DNA of 10,690 nt from an uncultured Propionibacteriaceae bacterium (GTDB lineage Bacteria > Actinomycetota > Actinomycetes > Propionibacteriales > Propionibacteriaceae), in NCBI GenBank assembly GCA_945875065.1, contig CAMCJC010000059.1, positions 1 to 10,690 on the forward strand. The letters are read 5' to 3'. The notes under the pieces are model-generated. The model did no database searches and was not told the DNA's origin. It saw only the letters and a program-made list of their open reading frames with translations. The position numbers and the translations under genes are program-made. This document shows positions 1 through 7,103 of this stretch, piece after piece (the stretch's first letter is position 1; each line of letters begins with the position of its first letter).

Positions 1-1314
1 CTCGCTGGCCGGGCCGGGGTTGAAGGTCGCGGCGCTGGCTACCATCGCCTCGACGGCCGCCTCAAAGCGGGGATGTATGCCCGTCGCGACGGCGGCACAG
101 ATCGCCGCTCCGAGGCCCGCGCCGTTGACCACCTCCGTACGACGGGCCGGCCGTTCGAACACGTCGGCGACGATCTGCATCATCAGGTCGCTAGCCGAGC
201 CCCCGCCGGCGACGATCACAGCCGCCGCGTCGTTTCCCGCAGCCATGGCGTCGACGTGGCGGCGCATCGTCATCGCGATGCCCTCCAGGAGCGACCGGTG
301 CATGTGGGGCCAGCCGTGGCGGGCGTCGAACCCGACCATCGCGCCCCGGCGATATGGCTCGTTCGTTGGGGCGAGCCAGTCGAGGACCGTCAGCAGACCG
401 TCGGAGCCCGGCGGCACCTGAGCGGCCTTGGTGTTCATGACGTTTTCAAGGCTGCATCCAGCGGCGGTGGCGCGGGCGGCCAGGTCGGTGCCGACGAGGT
501 CGCGCAGCCACGACAGCGTCGCCATGCCGCGACGAATGCCGACGCTCTCATCGAGGTACCGGCGCGGCAGGCAAGCGAAGTTCGACCAGCTCGCGGCCGC
601 GTCTTCGCGACGGCCGGATGCGGGTCGCACGGCGGTGATGTAGGTGCCAAGCGACAGCAGCAACTGGTCCTCCTCCAGGAGCCCGTTGCCGAGGGCCTCG
701 ACGGCCTTGTCGTTGGCGGTTGCTACGACGGGCAGCCCCGCGGGCAGGCCGGTGGCCTCGGCCGCACCCTCGGCGATGTGGCCGACGATGTCCCCGGGGA
801 GGACAAGGCGCGGGAGCTGTTCGCGGGTGACGCCGAAGGCGCTGACGTCGCCGGCCCAGTCCCACGTCTCGTGGTCGACCGGCCAGATGCCCGCGTAGTT
901 CGCGACGGAGTCGGCGATCTGGCCGGTCAGGCGGGCCGTCAGGTAGGCCGAGGCGGCTGTGACGTACGCGGCATCGCCGTGGTGAGGTCGGCCGACGCGC
1001 TCGTCCATCCAGCTCAGCACTGGCGCGGCCAGGGTGCCGTCGGCGTTCAGGAGGGCGCGGCAGAAACGGATTGAGCACAAGGCGACGCCCACGATGTCGC
1101 CGCGCCGCTCGCTCAGCTGGGTCATCGCGGCTTGGCAGGCGGTTCGCAGCGAGTCCCACAGATCGTCGTCGGGGTGCTCGGCGACACCGGGGGTGGGCAT
1201 GAGCATCGGCCGCAGCGGGGCGATGCCTTGCGCGACTACGGTGCCATCCGGGGTGAAGACCAGGACCTTGGTGGACTGGGTGCCGCCGTCGATACCGACG
1301 ATGAGCTCGCTCAT
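1..1314 (-). CDS. FGGY-family carbohydrate kinase, YgcE/xylulokinase-like (3' end cut by the window edge)
   Basis: Cytosolic sugar kinase of the FGGY (actin/hexokinase-like) family, which transfers the ATP gamma-phosphate to a sugar or polyol. The frame is open for 438 codons and runs off the left edge, so roughly 30-60 C-terminal residues are probably missing. Seen: the N-terminal phosphate-binding motif IVGIDGGTQSTK (residues 5-16), the WMDER motif (102-106), YLTARLTG (124-131), the likely catalytic base Asp202 in NDKAVEALGNG, and the C-terminal ATP-site motif VAGGGSASDLMMQ (368-380) followed by NGAGLGAA. The start ATG (1314-1312) overlaps the TGA of the upstream dehydrogenase as ATGA. No strong Shine-Dalgarno is visible (only GGCGGG further upstream), so translational coupling is likely. 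The stretch between WMDER and YLTARLTG is only about 17 residues, much shorter than in xylulokinases. The substrate cannot be read from the sequence. The pairing with a YgcW-like SDR suggests the YgcE subgroup. Family is very sure, substrate unknown. Confidence 0.93.
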   Translation of the reverse strand, partial: MSELIVGIDGGTQSTKVLVFTPDGTVVAQGIAPLRPMLMPTPGVAEHPDDDLWDSLRTACQAAMTQLSERRGDIVGVALCSIRFCRALLNADGTLAAPVLSWMDERVGRPHHGDAAYVTAASAYLTARLTGQIADSVANYAGIWPVDHETWDWAGDVSAFGVTREQLPRLVLPGDIVGHIAEGAAEATGLPAGLPVVATANDKAVEALGNGLLEEDQLLLSLGTYITAVRPASGRREDAAASWSNFACLPRRYLDESVGIRRGMATLSWLRDLVGTDLAARATAAGCSLENVMNTKAAQVPPGSDGLLTVLDWLAPTNEPYRRGAMVGFDARHGWPHMHRSLLEGIAMTMRRHVDAMAAGNDAAAVIVAGGGSASDLMMQIVADVFERPARRTEVVNGAGLGAAICAAVATGIHPRFEAAVEAMVASAATFNPGPASE

Positions 1315-2087
1315 CGAACCAGATACCCGCCGTCGACGACCAAGAGCTGGCCGCCCATGTAGTTCGAGGCCGCGGAGCAGAGGAAGACAATGGGCCCCAT
1401 AAGGTCGGCGGGTTCGCCCCAGCGGCCGGCGGGGATGTGATCGAGGACCCGCTGGTTGGTCGTCGGGTTGGAGCGCGTCGCCTCGGTGATCGCGGTGGCG
1501 TAGTAGCCCGGGGCCAGGCCGTTTACCTGGATATTGTCGGCGGCGAGTTCGTCGCAGTAGGCCTTCGTCAGACCCGCGAGGGCGTGTTTGCTGGCGGCAT
1601 ACGCCGGCGACCATTGTCCGCCGAGGAAACTAAACAGCGAACAGATATTGACGATCTTTCCGCCGCCGGCCTCGCGCATAGCCGGGACGACTGCGTGGCT
1701 GAGTTCGAAGGCCGCCGTCAGGTTGAGGGCGATCATCGGATCCCATTTGGCGCGATCGAATGCGTCGACCTCGTCCAGGAGGCACATTCCGGCGTTGTTG
1801 ATGAGAATATCGATTCGGCCGAACTCGGCCAGGCACGCGTCGACGACCCGCTGCGGAACCCCGTCGGCTGTTAGGTCGCAGTCGTAGAACGCGTAGCGAC
1901 GCCCCCGAGCGGCGACAAGCTCGCCCGTCTGGGAGGCATCGGGGCCGAGGCTGGGGACAAAGATGTCGGCTCCGGCCTCGGCGAGCGCGACGGCGTACGC
2001 CTGACCGAGCCCAGTATTTCCTCCGGTGATGATCGCGACCTTCCCCGTAAGAGCGAAAAGCGAGAGCTTAAAGTCCTGGATTTCCAT
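1311..2087 (-). CDS. Short-chain dehydrogenase/reductase, YgcW/KduD-like
   Basis: Classical SDR oxidoreductase of 258 aa, the usual family length, expected to be a cytosolic NAD(P)-dependent enzyme acting on a sugar, sugar acid or polyol hydroxyl. Seen: the Rossmann glycine motif TGGNTGLGQ (21-29), NNAG (97-100), Asn122, catalytic Ser150, and Tyr163-x-x-x-Lys167 in YAASK. From memory, the second half (QWSPAYAASKHALAG, NQRVLDHIPAGRWG, VVDGGYLVR) is nearly identical to E. coli YgcW and more distantly like 2-deoxy-D-gluconate 3-dehydrogenase KduD. The ATG at 2087 was chosen because AAGGGG sits 5 nt upstream and the protein then begins MEIQDFKLSLF, as this family does. An in-frame ATG at 2180 would add 31 residues with no family resemblance. 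It is the first gene of a two-gene operon, with its stop overlapping the kinase start. Family is very sure, substrate unknown. Confidence 0.95.
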   Translation of the reverse strand: MEIQDFKLSLFALTGKVAIITGGNTGLGQAYAVALAEAGADIFVPSLGPDASQTGELVAARGRRYAFYDCDLTADGVPQRVVDACLAEFGRIDILINNAGMCLLDEVDAFDRAKWDPMIALNLTAAFELSHAVVPAMREAGGGKIVNICSLFSFLGGQWSPAYAASKHALAGLTKAYCDELAADNIQVNGLAPGYYATAITEATRSNPTTNQRVLDHIPAGRWGEPADLMGPIVFLCSAASNYMGGQLLVVDGGYLVR

Positions 2088-2092
2088 ATCGA

Positions 2093-2098
2093 CCCCTT
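2093..2098 (-). promoter_or_regulatory. Ribosome binding site of the SDR gene
   Basis: AAGGGG on the minus strand, 5 nt before the ATG at 2087. It decides the start in favour of the 258-residue form over the upstream ATG at 2180. Confidence 0.75.
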
Positions 2099-2105
2099 CG
2101 TTGGG

Positions 2106-2135
2106 ACTATGGCGAATACACAAAGAAAATATCAA
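2106..2135 (-). promoter_or_regulatory. Candidate sigma-70-type promoter for the SDR-kinase operon
   Basis: On the minus strand, TTGATA (2135-2130, 5 of 6 to the -35 consensus) is followed after 18 bp by CATAGT (2111-2106, 4 of 6 to the -10 consensus). The stretch is unusually AT-rich for this DNA. Transcription would begin about 10 nt before the start codon, just leaving room for the ribosome binding site. The match is by eye, and the very short leader makes it tentative. Confidence 0.35.
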
Positions 2136-2143
2136 AGGACCCA

Positions 2144-2158
2144 ACACTGGATCAGTGT
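2144..2158. promoter_or_regulatory. Palindrome upstream of the candidate promoter, possible operator
   Basis: ACACTG-GAT-CAGTGT is a perfect 6-bp inverted repeat with a 3-bp centre. It lies just upstream of the candidate -35 element and 57-71 bp before the SDR start codon. The position suits a dimeric regulator of the SDR-kinase operon. No regulator gene is in the window and I cannot assign a family. A 6-bp repeat can occur by chance. Confidence 0.3.
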
Positions 2159-2189
2159 GCCATTCCCTGGCCTCTAGCAAGCTGCGGCC

Positions 2190-2252
2190 GAACCACGTCT
2201 ATTAGTTAGGCTATCACGCCCCATCAGGCCGGGCCAGTTCGGGACGTGGTTC
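2190..2252. repeat. Pair of 10-bp inverted repeats, 43 bp apart, in the intergenic region
   Basis: GAACCACGTC at 2190-2199 and its exact reverse complement GACGTGGTTC at 2243-2252. Centre-to-centre distance is 53 bp, about five helical turns, so two protein-bound sites would face the same side of the helix. The intervening DNA includes the AT-rich run CTATTAGTTAGGCTATCA. This could be a pair of operator half-sites or a long-range RNA stem in a leader. The function is not established. Confidence 0.4.
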
Positions 2253-2363
2253 CAAAGTCACCGTCGTCTTTGAGGTTGGCGATCACTCGGCTGGCCGCGA
2301 GCACTCGGACGAAACACTCTGCTCGGAGCTGTCATGCCAAGAACCCAACCCGGCCATACGACA

Positions 2364-2391
2364 GCGGGCCGCCGGTTTCCCAGCAGCCCGC
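2364..2391 (-). terminator. GC-rich hairpin terminator after glpK (no T-tract)
   Basis: On the minus strand, starting 9 nt after the glpK TGA, a 12-nt arm GCGGGCTGCTGG and a 12-nt arm CCGGCGGCCCGC pair completely. The stem has ten Watson-Crick pairs and two G-U wobbles, closed by a GAAA (GNRA) tetraloop. The sequence that follows has no T-run, so this is a hairpin-only (I-shaped) type. It could stop transcription or protect the glpK mRNA 3' end. Placement and stem quality are directly visible; the termination activity is inferred. Confidence 0.65.
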
Positions 2392-2400
2392 CTCGTCAGC

Positions 2401-3924
<1,524 letters not shown>

Positions 3925-3929
3925 GGTCA

Positions 3930-3935
3930 CTCCTT
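3930..3935 (-). promoter_or_regulatory. Ribosome binding site of glpK
   Basis: AAGGAG on the minus strand, 5 nt before the ATG at 3924. It fixes the glpK start within an open frame that otherwise extends far upstream into lacZ. Confidence 0.8.
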
Positions 3936-4000
3936 CGTGGGTGGACGGCGAATGCCGTTCGGCGCCAAGACTACCCGGCCTGCGACCAGCTTCGGCCGCC

Positions 4001-7000
4001 TCAGATCTCCTTGGCCCGCATCTCGAACGACCACTGGCCCAACTGACGGTTCGGCAGTCGGAACTCCGGGTGCGTCTGGGCACCCCACGAGTCGTCGCCA
4101 CCGACGCCGCGGCGCTTCCAGGAGGCCCGCACGATGGTCCGGTTGCTCGGCGGCAGCTGCCAAGGATGCTCGGCATTCTCAACCTCGAACGGCGTCCACG
4201 GCAGGGCGGAAAACTCCCACGGTTCGGCCGAGGTGCGTGGAGTCGGCAGCTTCTCGTAGGGACTCTCGGAGAGATGCCACGGGTCGGATTCGAACCGTAC
4301 GGCCACGCCGTCGCCTCGGATCTCAGCCCAGCGAACCTGGGCGTGCCCGCCGGCCTCCTGAGGGCGGACGTACGGGGTGAGTTGGTCCGCGACGTCCTGC
4401 TCCCAGCGCCCCAGCCGGGCCGACGCTTTGCGGTCGCTCGCCGACTCGTGCGGGCCGCCGCCGTACCAGGCCAGGCGATCCAGGTAGCCGGCCAGGGGGA
4501 CGAGGACGCCGTACTCGGGCGGGTCGGGCCATCCTTCGGGCGTCTTGACTCCCAAGGTGACCTTGATGCCGGCGGTCCCGTCGATGCGATACGAGAGTTC
4601 ACAGGTGCCCCCGCCGGGCAGGTCGTAATCATAGTGGACAAGCACGAAGGGGATGCTCTCCGCTGCTTCCACCCTCGGAGGGCCGGACAGAACCGCGTAT
4701 CGGGAAGCCGCGTACCAGACACTGTCTAGATAGGGTGCCCGCCAGCCCCGCTCGTTGGAGGTGGGAGCGTGCCAGAAGCAGGGCATCGGGGTGCCGGCCA
4801 GCAATTCCCGCTCCCCCAGCCGCCACGAGACCAGACCTCCGGCCTTCGAAAACAGCACCCTGGCATTCTCCGCCACCACGCCGACGTTGTGGGTGCCGTC
4901 GATCAGCCTCTGTGCCGAGGGCACCGTGATGGTTGACAGGTTGAGGGCCAGCCCGTGCTGGGCGAAACACACCTCGTGCCCGGCCGACGCCCAAGTCGTG
5001 GCCTCCCTGAGTCGGAAGGACAACTCCGCAACCCACTCGCCCGGATCCTTCGGGGCCTCGAACGGCAGCGGGTACTCCTGGGTGGTCAGCGGCGCGACAT
5101 CGGTGGCGACCTCCACCTCGGCCTCGGCGATGCCGTCGCGAAGCAGCTTCGCCACGCATGCCAGCGCTGATGTCGGGGTGAACAGCATGCGGTTGGTGAC
5201 GACGAATCGCCCTTCCCCGAACGTGACATCGACGGGCCGGTAGAGCTGTTTGGCCTCCAGGAGCAGCGGCTTGGGGGTATGGTCGGCGAAACATAGTCCG
5301 TTGGCGGAAAAGTCGCCATCGGTGGGGCGGTCGCCGAAGTCGCCGCCGTAGCCCCAGTAGGTCGTGCCATCGGGCGCGACGGCGGGCAGCGCCTGGTCAG
5401 CGAAGTCCCAGATGAAGCCGCCCTGGAACTTCTCGTCGTGCCACGCGAGCTCGGTGTACTTGTCGACGGCGCCGAACGAATTGCCCATCGCGTGCGCGTA
5501 CTCACACAGGATGTAGGGCTTGTCACGGTGGATCGCCAGGTATTCCTCGATCTCGGCGACCGGCGCGTACATGCGACTGACGACATCGCTGGTTGCGGGA
5601 TATCGCGGGTCGGCGAAGATGCCCTCGTAGTGGACGGGGCGGTCGTCGTGGGCACGGAACCAGGCGGCGACCTCGGCCAAGTTCTTGCCGCCGAGGGATT
5701 CGTTCCCGCATGACCACATGACGATGCAGGGGTGGTTCCGGTCGCGCAGCAGCATGTTCGCGGCGCGGAACTTGCATGCCCCCAGCCACTCGGGGCGGTC
5801 GCCGGGGACCATCTCCTCCAAGGGGATGCGGCCGAGGCGCACGGCATCCCACATGCCGTGGGTCTCAAGGTTCATCTCGTCTATGACGTATAAGCCAAGC
5901 TCGTCGCACAGGTCGTAGAAGACGCTGGAGTTCGGATAGTGGCTGGTGCGAACGGCGTTGACGTTGTGGGCCTTCAACAGCCGCAGATCCACGGCGATTT
6001 CCTCGGCGGTCATGACCCGGCCGCGAGGGCCGAACTCGTGGCGGTTGACGCCGTTGAACACCACGCGCTGCCCGTTGATCCGCAGCAGCCCGTCCTCGAT
6101 TCCGAAGCGCCTCAGGCCGACGCGTTGCCGGATCACCTCGACGACCTCGCCGCCGGTCACGACCTCAAGCCACAGGTCGTACAGCTGCGGGTCCTCCGCG
6201 CTCCACAGCCGGGGATTCGGAACCTGAATGACACCGTCTAGCTCCCCGACGCCGTCGAGGAAGGCCCGTACCTCGCCCTCACCCTCCAGCCGCACGTCCA
6301 GCTTGACAGTGGCTAGCCCAGGTTCGACCGTGGTAGACACCGCCAAATCGGCGACATGGACGGCGGGCACGTGCAGCAGCGTGACGCCACGAAAGATGCC
6401 AGAGAAGCGGAAGAAGTCCTGGTCTTCCAACCATGAGCCGGACGAGAACTGCACCACCTGAACCGCCAGCCGGTTGCTGCTCTCAGCCAGGACAGCCGTC
6501 AGGTCGAACTCGGCGGGCGTGAACGAGTCGGTGGAGTAGCCGACCCACTGCCCGTTCAGCCAAACGCCGAACGCGGACTCCACCCCGTCGAATCGGATCA
6601 CCAACCGCTCCCGTTCGGCCAGTTGCGGCGCATCGAACCAGGTGACGTAGCTGCCGACGGGGTTGCGCTCGGGCAACTCACCCGGCCAGATGTCGGCCGT
6701 GCCGTCCCACGGGTAGGCGACGTTCGTGTAGTGCGGCCACCCGTAGCCCTGCAGCTGGAGGTGCGCGGGCACGGGGATGTCATCCCAGCTTGAGACGTCG
6801 AAGGCGGACTGCTCGAAGCCGTCCGGGCGCGACGCGAGGTCGGGTGCGAAGTGAAACTTCCAGCTCCCGCCCAGGGACCGCTCGAAGCTGGAGACGCCGC
6901 TCTCGGCTTCCGCGCGGCTGGCAAACCAACGATGGTCGGACCTGGGCGGCAGCACGTGCTCCGCGTAACGCTGAGGATCGGCCAGGAGGGCTTCATCGAC

Positions 7001-7006
7001 GCTCAT
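4001..7006 (-). CDS. lacZ: Beta-galactosidase, glycoside hydrolase family 2 (LacZ type)
   Basis: Hydrolyses terminal beta-D-galactosides such as lactose by the retaining GH2 mechanism. The length is 1001 aa (E. coli LacZ 1023). Order seen: jelly-roll sugar-binding domain (~25-210, with LQGYGWPHYTNVAYP and SWLEDQDFFRFSGIFR), a short Ig-like domain (~212-302), and a TIM barrel (~304-585). These are followed by a second Ig-like domain and the C-terminal LacZ small-chain domain (~700-1000, with WYGGGPHESASDRKASARLGRW). The acid/base is Glu436 in GNESLGG, the nucleophile Glu502 in LCEYAHAMGNS, and the Mg ligands Glu381 and His383 in LETHGMWD. No signal peptide, so cytosolic; its uptake system is not in the window. 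ATG at 7006 has AAAGGAG 6 nt upstream; the longer open frame to 7183 runs through a terminator and is rejected. glpK follows after 76 bp, which suggests a joint transcript. Confidence 0.97.
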   Translation of the reverse strand: MSVDEALLADPQRYAEHVLPPRSDHRWFASRAEAESGVSSFERSLGGSWKFHFAPDLASRPDGFEQSAFDVSSWDDIPVPAHLQLQGYGWPHYTNVAYPWDGTADIWPGELPERNPVGSYVTWFDAPQLAERERLVIRFDGVESAFGVWLNGQWVGYSTDSFTPAEFDLTAVLAESSNRLAVQVVQFSSGSWLEDQDFFRFSGIFRGVTLLHVPAVHVADLAVSTTVEPGLATVKLDVRLEGEGEVRAFLDGVGELDGVIQVPNPRLWSAEDPQLYDLWLEVVTGGEVVEVIRQRVGLRRFGIEDGLLRINGQRVVFNGVNRHEFGPRGRVMTAEEIAVDLRLLKAHNVNAVRTSHYPNSSVFYDLCDELGLYVIDEMNLETHGMWDAVRLGRIPLEEMVPGDRPEWLGACKFRAANMLLRDRNHPCIVMWSCGNESLGGKNLAEVAAWFRAHDDRPVHYEGIFADPRYPATSDVVSRMYAPVAEIEEYLAIHRDKPYILCEYAHAMGNSFGAVDKYTELAWHDEKFQGGFIWDFADQALPAVAPDGTTYWGYGGDFGDRPTDGDFSANGLCFADHTPKPLLLEAKQLYRPVDVTFGEGRFVVTNRMLFTPTSALACVAKLLRDGIAEAEVEVATDVAPLTTQEYPLPFEAPKDPGEWVAELSFRLREATTWASAGHEVCFAQHGLALNLSTITVPSAQRLIDGTHNVGVVAENARVLFSKAGGLVSWRLGERELLAGTPMPCFWHAPTSNERGWRAPYLDSVWYAASRYAVLSGPPRVEAAESIPFVLVHYDYDLPGGGTCELSYRIDGTAGIKVTLGVKTPEGWPDPPEYGVLVPLAGYLDRLAWYGGGPHESASDRKASARLGRWEQDVADQLTPYVRPQEAGGHAQVRWAEIRGDGVAVRFESDPWHLSESPYEKLPTPRTSAEPWEFSALPWTPFEVENAEHPWQLPPSNRTIVRASWKRRGVGGDDSWGAQTHPEFRLPNRQLGQWSFEMRAKEI

Positions 7007-7012
7007 TCTCGG

Positions 7013-7019
7013 CTCCTTT
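7013..7019 (-). promoter_or_regulatory. Ribosome binding site of lacZ
   Basis: AAAGGAG on the minus strand, 6 nt before the ATG at 7006. It supports the 1001-residue start. Only 46 bp separate the ATG from the end of the upstream terminator T-run. A TAGATT at 7037-7032 could be a weak -10 element, but I see no matching -35, so the lacZ promoter is unresolved. Confidence 0.75.
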
Positions 7020-7052
7020 CGAGTTGGCGAGAATCTACCGGCTGGCTCCGAC

Positions 7053-7091
7053 AAAAAGTCGCGGCCGCCCCGTCGTGGAACGAGGCGGCCG
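7053..7091 (-). terminator. Rho-independent terminator after the YhgE/Pip gene
   Basis: Minus strand, 12 nt after the TAG at 7104. Arms CGGCCGCC (7062-7069 on plus) and GGCGGCCG (7084-7091) pair perfectly over 8 bp. An inner TCGT/ACGA stem closes on a GGA loop, with a 3-nt bulge between the two stems. Four nt after the stem comes TTTTT (7057-7053). This is a classic intrinsic terminator, and it separates the membrane module from lacZ-glpK. Confidence 0.85.
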
Positions 7092-7103
7092 TAGAGTCGA
7101 CCT

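Larger units (their letters stand above)
2088..2400. other. Intergenic region between glpK and the SDR-kinase operon
   Basis: Gap of 313 bp without a credible coding frame. From the glpK side it holds a hairpin terminator (2364-2391), then about 110 bp in which I see nothing specific. After that come the 10-bp inverted-repeat pair (2190-2252), the 15-bp palindrome (2144-2158), the candidate promoter (2106-2135) and the SDR ribosome binding site. The last 80 bp before the SDR gene are clearly more AT-rich than the surrounding genes, as expected for a promoter region. Confidence 0.6.

Noticed and set aside
73..1074. Plus-strand open frame of 333 codons opposite the FGGY kinase
   Set aside because: The minus-strand frame carries all FGGY motifs without a break. 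The plus-strand translation shows no recognisable domain.
548..1390. Minus-strand open frame of 280 codons overlapping the kinase and SDR
   Set aside because: It is a different frame over two well-supported genes, with an Arg/Pro/His-rich translation characteristic of a shadow frame.
3948..3964. Small inverted repeat ACGGC-GAAT-GCCGT between lacZ and glpK as a terminator
   Set aside because: The stem is only 5 bp with no T-run, and it sits close to the glpK ribosome binding site. This is too weak to call, and the lacZ-glpK unit is more easily read as one transcript.
3925..4722. Upstream extension of the glpK reading frame to a 773-residue protein
   Set aside because: The added 266 residues lie in another frame of lacZ, are rich in Arg, Pro and Ser and low in complexity. 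The ATG at 3924 has a good ribosome binding site and the family N-terminus.
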